A stretch of DNA of 64,000 nucleotides, from assembly GCF_958979055.1 (NCBI RefSeq), contig NC_084887.1, positions 37,364,620 through 37,428,619 of the forward strand, given 5' to 3'. Positions 1 through 12,641 of the stretch are shown in pieces. The notes under the pieces were generated by a model. That model was given only the letters and a program-made list of their open reading frames with translations. It searched no databases and was not told the origin of the DNA. Source of the DNA: Alnus glutinosa. Taxonomy: Eukaryota; Streptophyta; Magnoliopsida; Fagales; Betulaceae. Every line of letters begins with the position of its first letter. Position 1 is the stretch's first letter. A program made the translations under genes and the position numbers.

Positions 1-269
1 GTTTATATCTCCAAGTTAGATGCTAGTTTTCATGCATGTTTTATGCAAAACAAACTTCTGTGGTTGAGACCTTGAGGATGTTTTTCAAATTTTGCAATTT
101 TAGAAATACGAACAGTCATTGTAGTTATTTTAATGTAGACATATGGAATAGGTATTCTTGATGTAGTAAGTAGCATACATAGCATTGATTGGTGAATCAA
201 GGTATGTTGTCTGAATGATCTGTTACTTTTGTTAAACACATTAAATTTTTTTACAAATTCTTGTTTCAG

Positions 270-3200
270 GTATCGTTTTCTGCCCATTGATATGCCTTAT
301 CGTGACAATTGGAAATTCTGCTATTATATTGGGTCTTTGGCCAGTGCATAGTTTCTGGACATATTATTCCACTTTGAGGTGCTTTCATTGACCCTCCACC
401 TTCCTGTTGTAATTGCCAGAGCTATTTATATATTTTGGTTAATCTCTTTCTCATATTGTTTTTTCTCCAATGGGCAGAGCTAAACTATTAGGACCAGTTT
501 TGAAGCTGCTTCTCTGCATATGTGTCCTACCTTCGCTCTTGATTTTGTGGCCAGTGGTTGGTATCGTCGGAAGTATCATAAGCGGAGCAGCATATGGCTT
601 TCTTTCACCAATATTTGCTACTTTTGATGCTGTTGGAGAAGGAAAGACTAATAAATTATTCCACTGTTTTTATGTATGTCTTCCTTATTCAATTTCTGTT
701 ATTCTATATTTTTATTTTCTTTCCCATTTTGCCATTCATAAGAGAGCTTTCTCTGTTACTACATTTGCAGGATGGAACTCGGGAAACTATTGAAAGGAGC
801 TTCGATATTGTCAGAGATTTTTTGGATTTTTGTCACCATTCCTACTTTTCATATATGGATGACCTGCAACTAAAAGAGCCTCCAGATGTGAAATATTATG
901 AGATTAGGTTTTCCATCTCTATCTGATCTCTACATTTGCTTCTTGTTTTTTCCATGTTGATGCCAGTTAAACCATACCCCCGAGAATATATATATATAAG
1001 TAATCGAGATATCATTAAAAACAAAAGACGCACCCAGATGCACAAGAAGTATACAAGAGAAAACACCTAGCTAGAAGGAGAACAAGTTCTCTTATGAATG
1101 GACTGCTTGGCATAACTCATCTTAATTCTCATAACCTATATGATGAACATTGGCTCTTAAAGAGTTCTTATGCTTCACATTTGCTAACATATTTAATTTT
1201 GTGAGGGACAGAGTAACCAGATATGAGAATAGTTACACTTTCCTTTACTCTTTTTTTTTTTTTTTTTTGGAACTCCATCTTTTCAATCTTGGGAAATTAA
1301 TTGTAGTTGTAAGTTTTATTCATTAAAACAAAAAACAAAAAACAAAAAAAAAATTGTAGTTGTAAGTTTCATTAATGGCAGAGTCAGGATTATGCGTTAG
1401 GGGGAGGGGGCAAAAATAGATTGTACAAAGTAAAATTAAAATAAAATTTGCCATACTAAGAAGGTGTTGAAATACTCTTGTGATATCTAGGAGAAATAAA
1501 ATTACTAAAAATTCGAAAGGTATGAAATGAAAATTCAAAACCTAGCTAGCTTTTCTGGATGTATATATGCTCTATTTTGAATGAAAAATTATGTACTAAA
1601 TATTTGGATGTTTTGGAAAAAAATTGACGTATAATATATAGTGCATTTGACATCTAGAAATTTGAAATATTAGGCTTAAATAAAATATTGAGAATGAAAT
1701 TTTGATATGTGATATAGTGTATCGGGTTTTACTCTTAAAGACTTATGTTTGTTCACTGTGTGAGTATATATATATTTTTTAAATAGATTCTTTAGTCTTT
1801 AAAAATAGATTTAATGTAACATATTTCACTAAATATTTGGGCGCTTGGAGGGGAGGGAATGGGGGGCGATTATCTTTTTTTTCTTTTTTTTTTCCTTGGG
1901 TTAGATGAGAGGAGAGAGAGGGGAAGGTAATGGGGACAAATAATTTATGATAAAAGGGATGTAGTTTTTTTTTTTTTTGGGGGGGGGTGGGGGGGGGGGG
2001 GGGGTCACAGGGTTTATTTTACCCTGTCCTGGCTGTGCCCGGTCTTGTAAATCTTTTCACACGTATTATCTTTGAAAGCTTCTTTATGAAGATATAATGA
2101 CTCTTAACATCTAGAATTTGCTTGATGGTTAAAATTTATTTCCCATCCATTTCAGAATTCATAAATGTTTTGACTGGACATCAAGATCCCTGTACAAGTT
2201 TGAGAAGTTATAAGCTTACTCTGTAGGTGGAATCAATTGACATTCACGAGAGGTCAATTATCCAATGCATTGGTTGGTTGATCCTTGTTAACACACACCA
2301 CTCGCATGTGGAATTGATGCAGAGGGAAGCACACAAATCGACTGTCCAAGATGTGATTAACCAAAAGTTTGTTAACAAATAGAATAATAGCATGATTGTC
2401 TGCAAACACATCTTTTAATGGGACAAATCCTGGTCAAGCCTCAATTAAAACACACAATTTTTCGAAACTTGTAGGAAAAATTATCTGACGGTAATGATTA
2501 GCTGAGTTACGTTGTTCTATTCACAAGCATTTTCTTTTCTTTACCAATGGAGATAGCCAGATAACTGATCTTTGTTGTCTTTGTTGTTAATATTGTTAGT
2601 TATTCCAGCTTTGTGCATTTGTGTGTTCGTGTTTGTGCTTTGGTGGATTTTTTTCCCTCTCTCCTCTTTCTCACTAGACATCTTAGTATAAGACTAGCTT
2701 GATTAGGGCAGAAACCCTCTAGGTATCATATTTTATGTAGTTTTCGATGTGACCATAGAAGGTAAGCTTTGTTTTGTCCTTACTATAAGGAGCTTATTTG
2801 TCATAATGAGTTTTTTTTTTTTTTTGGTCAACTCTCTTGCAGATTGCTTTATCTTCCTGCTGCAGTTATAGCTGGAGTTCTCGGTTTCATCATTGATTTG
2901 CCGTTAATCTCAGTCATTGCTCTGTGCAAAAGTCCTTACATGCTCTTTAAGGGATGGCACCGTTTGTTTCATGACCTTATAGGTCGTGAAGGCCCTTTCT
3001 TGGAGACAATATGTGTACCTATTGCAGGTCTTGCTATCCTACTCTGGCCATTGGCTGTTAGTGGGGCAGTGTTAGGCTCCATGGTGGCCAGTATCTTTCT
3101 TGGTGCTTATGCAGGGGTGGTTGTTTATCAGGTAAAACCTCAATGAATTTTGCTGCTGCTTCTTAGTTGTATGGTTAACATAGCTTGTTTGTAAATCACT

Positions 3201-5105
3201 GTTGTTAAGTTTTTTCTGTTGCTGAAGGGCATATGGAAGTGGCCTTTTGAATTGAGTTAATTTGTTGTTCAAATGTTTGTTTCAAATGAGATCACGTTTA
3301 CAACTAAAGAACGACACTAAATGATTTTTCTAGTAACATTTAGTAATAAATTTGTATTGTCAAATTCCATGTGGTTCAAATGCCTTCAAAGTGATAGATG
3401 CTATAGTTGACCTTTTTTTTTCTTCAACTGATTACAGTTAATAAATGTTTCAGCTTAAGGTTAGAATAAATTGCAAGTTATCTCATCTTTTTGCATTTAG
3501 TCAATGAGTCGCACCACACGTGTGCATGTCATGATTCATTTCAAGCAATTTCACCCATGCTATAATCACCAAGGATGCTCATGTCGGAGACATTGAGATC
3601 ATGTCAGATACTGAAACCTGTTGTGCAGTGTCCTTGTTACGCAGATTGCAGGCCACATATATATATTGATTTCTTTTGGTCTTTGGATTACAGGAGGAGT
3701 CCTTTTGGTTGGGGCTTTCCTATATTGTTGCATCCTTGTCCATATATGATGAATACAGCAATGATGTTCTTGACATGCCTGAAGGATCCATCTTTCCTAG
3801 GTTTTGTTCAGCACTCAAATTATTTATGGCTGTGATATAGGGTTCATGCACTTTGACATGTTTTTATAAGATTCTGGTGTTTAACAGGCCTCATTACCGA
3901 AAGAAGGATGCATTGTCACGGACGACCTCTCATTCGGCTTCTTTCTCAAGGCGTAGCTCTATCCGAAATCATCCCTCCCGCACAGGGTCACTCAAGAACC
4001 CTATGATTGAGTTGAAGCCACTTGAGGTATTTTGTACACATTGCATTTGACCTTGAAGGAATGCTTCTCTCTGGAATGAATTTATGTTCTCTATCTGCAT
4101 ATGTTTGATGATGTGGACTTAACAGCTCTGGTTTTCAAAGGCACCCAAGTTTTTTTTGACTCATGTTTTAGGTACTGAATGAAAGTTTGCTTGTTACTCA
4201 TGTAGCTACTGGACAGCTTATTCAAGGATTGTCAACACCGCGGGGAAATAATGGCTTCTGAAGGACTAATAACACTTCAAGATTTGGAAGATGCCATGTC
4301 CACTAAGGGTAGCAGAGTTATTAGCATTGGATTACCAGCTTACAGCCTTGTCCTGACACTTCTGCGCTCTGCAAAAGCCAATTCTGCGGGTTTATTGTTA
4401 AGTAAGTGAAGCGATTTTCCTTTTAAGCTGCCTTTAAAGAAAACTTCTGTTGTATTGTTCTTTTTATAGTTAAGCAACGGTCTTGATGGCAAGTAATGAA
4501 ATGCTTCTTGTACTCTATTTATGTAGGTGACAATGTTACTGAGATCACTAGCAGAAACGGACCAAAAGACACCTTCTTCGATTGGTTTTTTAACCCACTT
4601 CTGATCATCAAAGACCAGATTAAAGCTGAGGACCTTTCTGAGGCAGAAGAGGACTATTTCTGCAAATTAGTTTTGTTGAGCGGTGATTCTGAGAGGTTGA
4701 AAAACCCAATTATCGGCTCGCCTCCTGAATCTGAACTTAAACGAGCTGAACTCGATGCATTAGCTCGAAGGTAATAGAGTTAAAATATTTGCAGAATTTT
4801 CCGAATTCCCCTTTCAGCAGTTTTTCATTTATCCTCTTATTTTATTATGAAGGCTGCAAGGGATCACCAAATCTATCACAAGGTATCCGACTTATCGGCG
4901 TCGTTTTGAATATCTTGTCAAAACCATGTCGGAAGATCTCGCCAAGAAGAACGGTGGCAGCAGATCAAACGATGGACCTAAAACAATTCCAAGATCAAAG
5001 AGTGCCTTGGTAAGAATGTTTAGTCAGCACTCTTTCAGGAAAACAAGCTATCACGGTTCTGATCAAGAGTCACAACTGGTTGAAAGAGAGGTGGAAATTT
5101 CGTGA
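270..5105 (+). CDS. Uncharacterized multipass membrane protein, At3g27390-like (5' exon outside window)
   Basis: Nine exons are visible: 270-378, 478-673, 771-907, 2843-3131, 3694-3800, 3888-4026, 4206-4401, 4527-4770 and 4853-5105 (TGA). All introns are GT-AG and the frame is open across every junction. The product matches the plant family typified by Arabidopsis At3g27390, annotated only as an uncharacterized membrane protein; its function is unknown. Several hydrophobic segments are seen, for example around LLLCICVLPSLLILWPVVG and the exon at 2843. The family hallmark KSPYMLFKGWHRLFHDLIG is present, as are the conserved FFDWFFNPLLIIK and the KRAELDALARR regions. The C-terminus is soluble and Ser/Arg-rich. 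The first exon, coding about 30 N-terminal residues, must lie upstream of position 1, because 1-269 contains no matching frame and ends in an acceptor site. The long fourth visible gap (908-2842) is intron with homopolymer runs. No inactivating change is seen. Confidence 0.93.
908..2842 (+). other. Large intron of the At3g27390-like gene with repeat debris
   Basis: This 1.9-kb intron is non-coding. Around 957-1080 it contains a short sequence (a stretch rich in cattaaaaacaaaagacgca and cacctagctagaag) that recurs in altered form at about 9,185-9,290 inside the SDH2 intron. This suggests a dispersed retroposon end. It also has T runs (about 1248-1268) and a compound T-then-G tract at 1965-2004. 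No reading frame of interest was seen on either strand. Confidence 0.6.
1965..2004. repeat. Compound poly(T)-poly(G) tract
   Basis: About 14 T are followed by about 26 G with one interrupting T. Similar pyrimidine or C/A compound tracts occur at 21,338-21,447 and 51,249-51,282. Such tracts are prone to slippage and assembly error, so the exact length is doubtful. Confidence 0.85.
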
Positions 5106-6033
5106 AATGTAATTATTGTTCCAATCATAATATTCTTTTTTCCTTGGTTTCCTAGTTTGTAGCTTTTATTCATTCTCATATTTGCCTTCTCCTTCATGAC
5201 ACTTGCATTGAAGCATGTATGTGTACGTTGTACAACAAAATGCAATCTACCATAAAAGAATAGATAGATTTGTTTTTTTTCTTTTTCTTTTTCTTTCCTG
5301 ATTATGAGGTGTTGTTTTTTTTGTTTTTTGTTTTTTTTTTTTTTTTAAAAATAAATAAATGCTCAATGCATGTTGTCTCTTATTCAGATATTTGTATTCG
5401 ATTAAGATATAACATAAAAGTGATTTTTTTTTTTTAATAAAAAAAAAGAAAAAGAAAAAGAAAAAGTTATTTGTGTTTTAAAAACATAAAAGTGCTTTCA
5501 AAACAATTCATGCCGACACATGTGAGATTCACCTTGTGTTTGGTAGCATTTTCGCTGGGTTTCTTATTTTTTCTTCCTTATGAATCAAGAATGGGAAGGA
5601 TCTACCTTTATAACATTTTCCTTATTCAATCAAAAAAAAAAAAAATGTGAGATACAATTGGACAAAATTTTATGATTGTATTATAGTTGAAACACAATCA
5701 ATTTATATTCGCTATAAACAAAAGATTTTGTGAATAGTTTTGGGCAATCATCGAATCCATTGAGTATTACTAGGCATGCTTATACTTTCTGAAGTCCATA
5801 ACATCACATGCAAGTACAAAGAAGAAAATCTTATGAAAAAGCATAGCACCAAGCAATAATGTAGGCCAAGCCAATTCCTCCGGTTCCAAGAATTGGGTCG
5901 ATTGGAATTAGAATGTGTCTTCCTTTATGTCCTATTGTGAGACACATCTCCATTCTAACAGGTTCAATTTCAACTAAAACTGGACACAAGCAAAATCTTT
6001 CCTACATATGGTAGATCATACATAAAATGCTTC

Positions 6034-6064
<31 letters not shown>

Positions 6065-6337
6065 CCCCCTAGAGAACTTGGTGATTTTTCAGTTTTTTAT
6101 TTTTGGTAATAGATTTGTGGAACTCGACCCTTTTTTTTTTTTTCCCCTTTATTACTAATTTAGGAAGTTGAATACTAATCATGAAAAAAGAAAAGACATA
6201 TATTACATGCACAAATATTAGATGTCTAAACAAATGTCGCATAACACTTGTGAATAAAAAAAACTAAAAAAGACCCTCGACTCCCTTAAAATCCAAACAG
6301 ACGATAGAACAAAATAGCACCCAAGCATAATACTAGA
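5106..6337. other. Intergenic spacer between two convergent genes
   Basis: This interval holds the 3' untranslated regions of the At3g27390-like gene (+) and the phytocyanin gene (-). It is AT-rich, with many T and A homopolymers (for example 5,270-5,350, 5,425-5,466 and 6,040-6,065). No coding frame or structured element was recognised. Confidence 0.6.
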
Positions 6338-6964
6338 CTACATAGCATAAGAAGCACAACATGACAAAATAATTAACTGAACAAAGACTAATGTAGCAGA
6401 TACTGCAGGCGAAGAAACGACAACACGGAAACTAGACGATTTGCCACCACCAGATGGAGTTTCCTCCCCTGGAGATATCACCTTCACAATCATCCTCTGA
6501 CCCTTTTCACAGTGCCCGGACGCTCCACTAATGAAGTAGAAAGGCCCCGAGTAATCAAACTCAAAAACTGTGTTTCCAGTATTAGAGAAGAAGTTGGGGT
6601 GAGAGGAATTGCACCTCTTGTAGTCTGTCTCATTCACCTGCATAACTGAGTCCTTCCTGTACTTAAAGCCTATACCAAAACATCAAACATGTAAAATCTT
6701 GAAACATTTCTTCAGAAACGAATGACATGAAGCAAATCTATGTAGACATGTTTATGTGTACTCACAGAGGGTGTCGCCAACTTGGAACCGGTTTTCTGAG
6801 GCCCAGTCATTGTAGATTTTGCTGTCATTGGCCGGAGGGACGACCCAACCTTGGGTGCCTCCGACTTGGAACTCGAAGGAAGACACCGAGAAATGGTGAA
6901 GAGAAGGGAAGATGGTCAATAAGAAGAGAATTACAGCAGTCGAACTCATGGAGCAAGGAGGCAT
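6338..6964 (-). CDS. Early nodulin-like / phytocyanin-domain protein
   Basis: There are two exons on the minus strand, 6964-6766 and 6669-6338, separated by a 96-base intron, giving about 176 residues. An N-terminal signal peptide (hydrophobic SSTAVILFLLTIFPSL) is followed by one plastocyanin-like domain beginning SSFEFQVGGTQGW. After it come a short linker and a hydrophobic C-terminus typical of GPI-anchored early nodulin-like proteins of the plasma membrane and cell wall. The pair of cysteines that makes the fold's disulfide is present (KRC and GHCEKGQRM). The blue-copper ligands are not: the usual His is replaced in DSVMQV, and the usual ligand Cys is Ser in FYFISGASGHC. It is therefore unlikely to bind copper, as is usual for this subfamily. 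Two ATGs are possible, 6964 and 6949. The second (MSSTAV) gives a more normal signal peptide start. Confidence 0.9.
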
Positions 6965-7923
6965 TGGCTGCCTTGGGAAGGCTCTCAAACAGTGACTGAG
7001 CTTATTGTGACAGTGTGATATGAGTCCGAGTGGTAGCCTGGATTGGCTTTAATAAGGAAGTTACAGAGCATGGTGAAGTTGGTTACGCCCAAAGATAGTG
7101 GATGGACATGGAGGTAGTGCTCTAGTGGGAGGTTAGGGTTTGCTAAACCTTCCCTTTTGACTTGGTCAGTTGGTCTAATCGACACTCGGTTTTCAGCAAC
7201 CTCATAGTGTCGCCTTAGTTTTACAGGCACATTGGATGATTGTATGTTTAATCAATATTTTCTACCGTTTTAAAGATAAATTTCGACATAAAATTCTTGA
7301 AATCCTAAAATATGAACAGTTTATTTTAAATTAACAAATTAAGTTTGTAAGAACAATAAAGGCTATCTACCTAAACTTTAGAAGATTTTAATCCACGGAT
7401 AAAATTTTCTTCCAAACCACTCATATTATTGAACTAACATGTGTTCAAAATTAATAAGATTCTTACATGTATTTTTAAAAATGCATACAAAAATCACATT
7501 TTTTAAACACATGACAATATAATAAATTGAAAGAATTTTCTCCTAACCCAGTTTAAAAAATAAGACTTTGTACGTCCCGGACTATTAGACAGTCACAAAA
7601 TCCGGTGTATATAGTGGTACTCATGACAAACTTATAACACTGCGTATGTTTCAAGACTTGATATCTAGAATAAGCCATCTCACACACCTGTAACACAAAA
7701 TAACATCCAATGGCAAAATCCAGATGGATCGGGGGAGTTCTATTAACATTTATTTGAGATCAAACAAAGACGATACAATTCAATTTCCAAATTTCTTTAG
7801 GTACAAATGGGATAGGAGTACAGACAGTGCTTCATATTATTTAACTCGATACAACATAGTTCATGGGTCATCAACAAAATCCCAGAATAACTGGCCAAAT
7901 GCTTATCAGCATGCTTCACAAAC
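6965..7923. other. Intergenic spacer upstream of the phytocyanin gene
   Basis: This holds the minus-strand promoter of the phytocyanin gene and the 3' flank of SDH2. The sequence is AT-rich and without a convincing gene. Short frames here (7,724-7,927 on plus, 6,985-7,230 on minus) show no family resemblance. No repeat boundary was identified. Confidence 0.5.
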
Positions 7924-10353
7924 CTAGAAAGTCAAACGCTTAGCTATTTGGAGCTGCTTGATATGCGTGATCTGCTTTCCGGGGTTCAAGCCCTTTGGAC
8001 AGGCACGGGCACAGTTTAGTATGGTATGGCAGCGGTATAGCTTGAACTCATCATTTATGGCATCCAATCGCTCCTTGGTATATTCATCACGGCTGTCACT
8101 TATCCATCTACAGCATGTACAACCCACATGAAAAAATCTTTAGAACTTCAGGCATAACTTGCAGCCATTGCAAATGTTTTTGATAAAAAGAAACGAGGGA
8201 AATAAGATTATTCCTCCGGGAGAGTAATGGTAATGCGTATATGATATTAAGGGTACAGACAAACAAGGACAGAATTAAGGATATCTGCACAAAAACACAT
8301 ACCCACCACCCCTTTACCACAAAGGGATTTCAGCAATCAAAATGATTTCTGAATCCCTAGGAAGAATTCATATATTGCTCCTAGGAACCTTCTGATAAAA
8401 ACCCCCACAGTAAAAGAAAACGGACATCACAAAAGTGTACTTATTAAGATGAGAACAACAGTGCAACAAGTACAGTACATTTCCTCTAGACAATCCTAAG
8501 CTGGCAGAATCTAAACCATTTAATTCAGAAAGACAGTTGAAATTTCAAGAATTCTACCATGGAGTTAAAAAAAAAAAAAAAATGCTGATCCAAAAACATA
8601 GTGAACATTGTTCAGAGATAAAACTAGTACATATGAGTGGAAAAAATAAGTATGATGAAAGAGAACCCCTTTATTTGCATGTACAAGTTTAAATAGAGGC
8701 CAGACATTTCTAATCAGTTTCCATGTCTAGCATATCTTATTCCAGCCCTATAGGTTGAAAACCAAGGAAGAAATTACATCGTACATCCCCAGTGCTTTGT
8801 CCAGTTTTTCATTTAACACCCTAGGTTAAATTTTCAATTTTGCTAATCAAACACCGGTGGTACCTAACATTTCTAATCAGATCCTTCTGTATGATTTCCG
8901 TCCATATCACTACAATTTCTTTTTTTTTTTTCCATTCCAATCACGCACCACCTAACTCAGGTCCTTTCTTCTCAAATAAATGAAGCTTCTCTTCCCAATT
9001 GTACAGAACACAACCAAATGCCTCAATCATTCTAAAGAAATTTCATTCAACATCAACCAATTTATCAAAAAAGAAAAAGAAAAAGAAAAACATTTTTTTC
9101 TAAGTAATTTATAGAACCCAACACAACTAAGTAACTAACTCAATCATTCTAAAGAAAATTCATTTAAAATCAACCAATTTTTTTATAAGTAACAAAATTC
9201 ATTAAAAAAAAAAAAAAACCAAAGGTCGCACCCAAATTCACAAAAAAAATATGCAAGATAAGCACCTAGCCAGAAAAAGAAAAGAAATCAAGAAAGTCAT
9301 GAAAAATAGAAATATGAAAACAATCATCCATTGGAAAGGGTATAGAAAAAGAAGGCTTTCAGCTCCGCCATTTCCCTCTCACTGTATTCAAATCTAATAC
9401 ACCATATCATGCATAGCGGAATCATTTTCCAAATAGCTTCACTCTGAGGACTACAGAACTAAGCTTGGTCATTTTCTAAGCAATTTATCAAAGCTTTACT
9501 TCCCAAATGTACGGAACACAACACAACCAACTCAATCATTTAAAACAAAAGAAAATTTATTCAATATGAACCAAATTATTAACAAAGAAACCCCCGTTTT
9601 CAAAGCAATTTGTTCTATTTTATCAACCAATTCATTCTAAAGAGTCCAACACCTAAAACATTCAACCATTTTGACCTCATTAAAAAACGGAAAATTTTAC
9701 CGATTGGCGTGGAGCAGAGCCGCGGGGCCGAGATAAGACTCGGGGTTCCACCAGTAGCTGGGGCAGGATGTGCTACAGCAGGCGCAGAGTATGCACTCGT
9801 ACATCCCATCCAGCTTGGCCCTATCCTTCTTGCTCTGCAGGATCTCCTTCCCAGGGGCAGACGGCGGACTCTTCCGCTTGAGCCAGGGCTCGATGCTCTT
9901 GTACTGGTTGTAGAAGTTGGTCATGTCCACCACCAGGTCCTTGATAACGAACATGTGCGGCAAGGGCGTGATGGTCGAGGACGACCCCGATGAGATCTTC
10001 GTCAGGCACGCCAGGCCGTTGCAACCGTCGATGTTCATGGCGCAGGACCCACAGATTCCCTCCCGGCACGACCGCCTGAATGTCAGGGTTGGGTCCACCT
10101 CGTTCTTGATCTTGATCAGCGCGTCCAGCACCATCGGCCCGCACTCCTTCAGGTCGATATCGTAATTTTGGAGCTCCGGCTTTGACGGATTGTCCGGGTT
10201 CCATCGGTAGATTGAGAAGGTCTTCAGCGCCGTGGCGGCGCGTGTCTTGGGCTCCACCTGCTGCGCCGCGGCCTCGGTCGCGTGAGCCCGGGCCAGCACG
10301 AATCTCCAGGTCGAAGCCCTAGGTACCACCCTCCTGAACACTCCAATCGCCAT
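7924..10353 (-). CDS. SDH2: Succinate dehydrogenase [ubiquinone] iron-sulfur subunit, mitochondrial
   Basis: There are two exons on the minus strand, 10353-9701 and 8107-7924, giving 278 residues, the usual length for plants. The protein is the electron-transfer subunit of respiratory complex II in the inner mitochondrial membrane and passes electrons from the flavoprotein to ubiquinone. An Arg/Ala-rich presequence occupies about residues 1-40. The [2Fe-2S] ligands lie in CREGICGSC and the downstream Cys (96, 101, 104, 116). The [4Fe-4S] motif [11 protein letters not shown] is at 187-197. The third cluster motif, [12 protein letters not shown], begins at 244 and is encoded in exon 2. The 1.6-kb intron splits codon 218, between the last two cluster motifs. 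Exon 1 is strikingly GC-rich and C/G-ending compared with its AT-rich neighbours and with exon 2. A TATA-like CTATATATAAGC lies about 80 bases upstream of the ATG. Confidence 0.97.
8108..9700 (-). other. SDH2 intron with dispersed-repeat fragment
   Basis: This is the intron between the two SDH2 exons, with a GTAAAA donor and a CTGTAG acceptor on the minus strand. About 9,185-9,300 resembles the element at 957-1,080. Two short similar phrases (ctcaatcattctaaagaaa) repeat at about 9,024, 9,138 and 9,530. Otherwise it is AT-rich and unremarkable. Confidence 0.55.
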
Positions 10354-10429
10354 AGCTAACTTCAGGTAGAGACTGAGCGCGTGACAGACACGAAGGGAAA
10401 TGGAATAAAATGACGAAAATGGCTTATGC

Positions 10430-10442
10430 TTATATATAGGGA
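10430..10442 (-). promoter_or_regulatory. TATA-box candidate of SDH2
   Basis: On the minus strand the sequence reads CTATATATAAGC, about 80 bases before the ATG at 10,353. Position and composition fit a plant TATA box. No experimental support can be drawn from sequence alone. Confidence 0.6.
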
Positions 10443-12020
10443 AGGTTTGGGGAGGTAATTAGGGTTGCGTAGAGGGCTAATTTTGGGATTAGGGAAGGGG
10501 AGTAGAATAGTAGATGCTATTAATTGCCTTGGTGCCGTGGATTGATTGGGGAGTATCAGAGGATCGGAGTTTAATGTGTGTGATGTGGCGGATTAGGAGC
10601 CGTGCGTAGAGGTTTCCATTCCATGAATCGTGGTTTGCTTGTGGAGCAGTCGTTTTGATCTTTGATTCTTAGCCGTCGCTTTCGCCGTTTCTATCATCTT
10701 GTCCAAAAAGCAGAAAAGGGTAGGCTCGTGTCTACCACATCCAGTTGAGCCTAAATGTGACCGACTTTTCTGTGATTCAAGCCTTTTTAAGGCCCAATTT
10801 TGGCCACAGTTCAGCCCATGTACACCACCCACCATTAACTATAAACTGATAAAAGTAATCATATTAATATGGTGTATATGGATCGAAATCACGTGCAATA
10901 TCAGTACAGTAACTTTAATATGGACGGTTCATTTAAATCAATGGCCCATAATGCAACACAAATGCTGAGCTAGAAGCCTAGAACCACCCAACATGGCAAC
11001 ATGCTTCTTTTGGCTGCTTTGGGACGGTCAAACCATTTCAAAGGCCAAAAGGAGAGTAGTTGAAGTTGAACCCATCATAGTGGTCTCCTGAAATTATATT
11101 TTTGGCCATTAAGAATGGTCAGCCATCTCAAAGCAGCTCATCCCTTTGTCTAGACATATATACGAACAATAAGAGAGAGAGTTTTGGTGGTGGTGGTGGT
11201 TGACGAATAGAAACAGTGTCGATGAGGGTGGCGGTGATGAAGGGTCATGTTGGAAGTAATTAAGGGCCAACAATTGAATTTGAATGGAAAGAATAAAAAA
11301 AAAAAATAGTTTTTTAATCTGCATTGATGATGTGACAAATTTTGGACGGTTCATTTAAAATGATCTGATCATATTAGAGCTATTACAATCTACGCAATAC
11401 CTAAGACTTCAAACTAAACTAAGATCTAATAAAGGTCTTACAATACAATAAATATGGATTCGAATTTCTAATAATTTGCTCTCTTGATGAAAGAGTATTT
11501 ATGAGGCTTACTTGTTCCAAACAAGTGAGCGGGTTGTTCGAAACCTGTTTGTGCAGGTGGGTCATATCAAAGCTCTCTCATATTTATGGTATATTTGAGA
11601 TTGCGATTTCGTAAACAAAAAATGTGATTTTAAACTAAATCGTTCAAAATTGTGTGTCAAATTGTGATTTTACCAAACACATAACTGTATTTTTAAAAAT
11701 TATATTTTTAAATAGCAAATTTAAACGGATCCTTACTATTCAAAGTACTAACAATCCGAACAATAAAATTGATGGGTATCTTGGTCCAACAATTATATTA
11801 TCAATTTGGATTGGTCCGATTGGATGAAATGTTAAATATTTGGTTAAGCTGCTAGAAGGGTTCAAGGGTTGGTACGTACCAAAAGAACAGCTGGGGTACG
11901 CGGCTCTAACGTGGGTGCCTCATTCACCAACGACCAATGATGTGCACCCGCTCTCTTCTATGTTCCTACCTTAATACTCGCTCTGACCATGTAACTGTTC
12001 CTCCATTTTCGATTTCTCTA
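10443..12020. other. Intergenic spacer between divergent SDH2 and NOI genes
   Basis: This holds the upstream regions of both genes. About 11,590-11,745 resembles a high-copy AT-rich MITE-like family seen elsewhere in the window (gattttaaa and aaaacgca phrases). Minus-strand frames at 11,109-11,354 are low-complexity and were not accepted as genes. Confidence 0.5.

Positions 12021-12070
<50 letters not shown>
12021..12070. repeat. (CT)n microsatellite in the NOI-gene leader
   Basis: An almost perfect run of CT dinucleotides, followed by further CT-rich sequence, lies 80-130 bases upstream of the NOI-protein ATG. It is therefore in the likely 5' untranslated leader or core promoter. CT-rich leader repeats are common in plant genes and are length-polymorphic. 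Confidence 0.9.
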
Positions 12071-12072
<2 letters not shown>

Positions 12073-12146
12073 ATTGCCTTTCTCTCTTCCCTGTCCTCTC
12101 ATTTTCTCTCCCATTCTCAGAGTAGGAAGTTCCTGCGATATATAAT

Positions 12147-12641
12147 ATGGCGTCGGTAAGAATATCTACTCTTTTGCCTTTTCTTTTTCTTTGAATCGAA
12201 TTTTCATTTTGGGACATTACCCAGTTCATTTTATATGCGAACCTTTAGTTTTTCTCATGTATAGCAGGATAAGGGTCGGCCTCTACCAAAATTTGGTGAG
12301 TGGGATGTGAACAATCCGGCCTCGGCCGAGGGGTTTACTGTCATATTTAGCAAAGCTAGAGATGAGAAGAAATCTAATGGGACGTCTGCTGCGAGTGGAG
12401 CGATAACACAAAGGAATGATAATCCGTCTAAACCAGAAGAAATTTATCAAAATCCCGCAATGGTAAGAAAATTATTAAGCTTATCATAGGAATGATTTTG
12501 AGCTCGAACGATTCTGAATCCACACATGGGTTTTAGAATATCAATTTAAATGATTAATTAATAGTGGTTTAAGAGACAAATCTTGAAAGTTATGTTCTTG
12601 TTATGTATTGGATGCAGAAAAAATGGTTTTGCTGTTTCTGA
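12147..12641 (+). CDS. Small NOI/RIN4-domain protein
   Basis: Three exons, 12147-12155, 12268-12462 and 12618-12641, encode 75 residues. The first exon is only MAS. Exon 2 carries the NOI motif [19 protein letters not shown], which continues into a KARDEKK segment. This is the domain that in RIN4 is cut by the effector protease AvrRpt2. Exon 3 supplies the C-terminus KKWFCCF, a Cys pair next to aromatic residues, as in family members that are lipid-modified and held on the plasma membrane. The protein is therefore a minimal single-NOI member rather than full RIN4, with a likely role in immune signalling or membrane traffic inferred from the family only. Both introns are GT-AG and all joins are in phase. 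Confidence 0.92.

Noticed and set aside
6727-6999. Plus-strand frame across the phytocyanin gene
   Set aside because: It is antisense to a clear two-exon phytocyanin gene and has no motif.
9821-10204. Frames on both strands overlapping SDH2 exon 1
   Set aside because: They are shadow frames of a GC-rich coding exon; the SDH2 frame has all cluster motifs.
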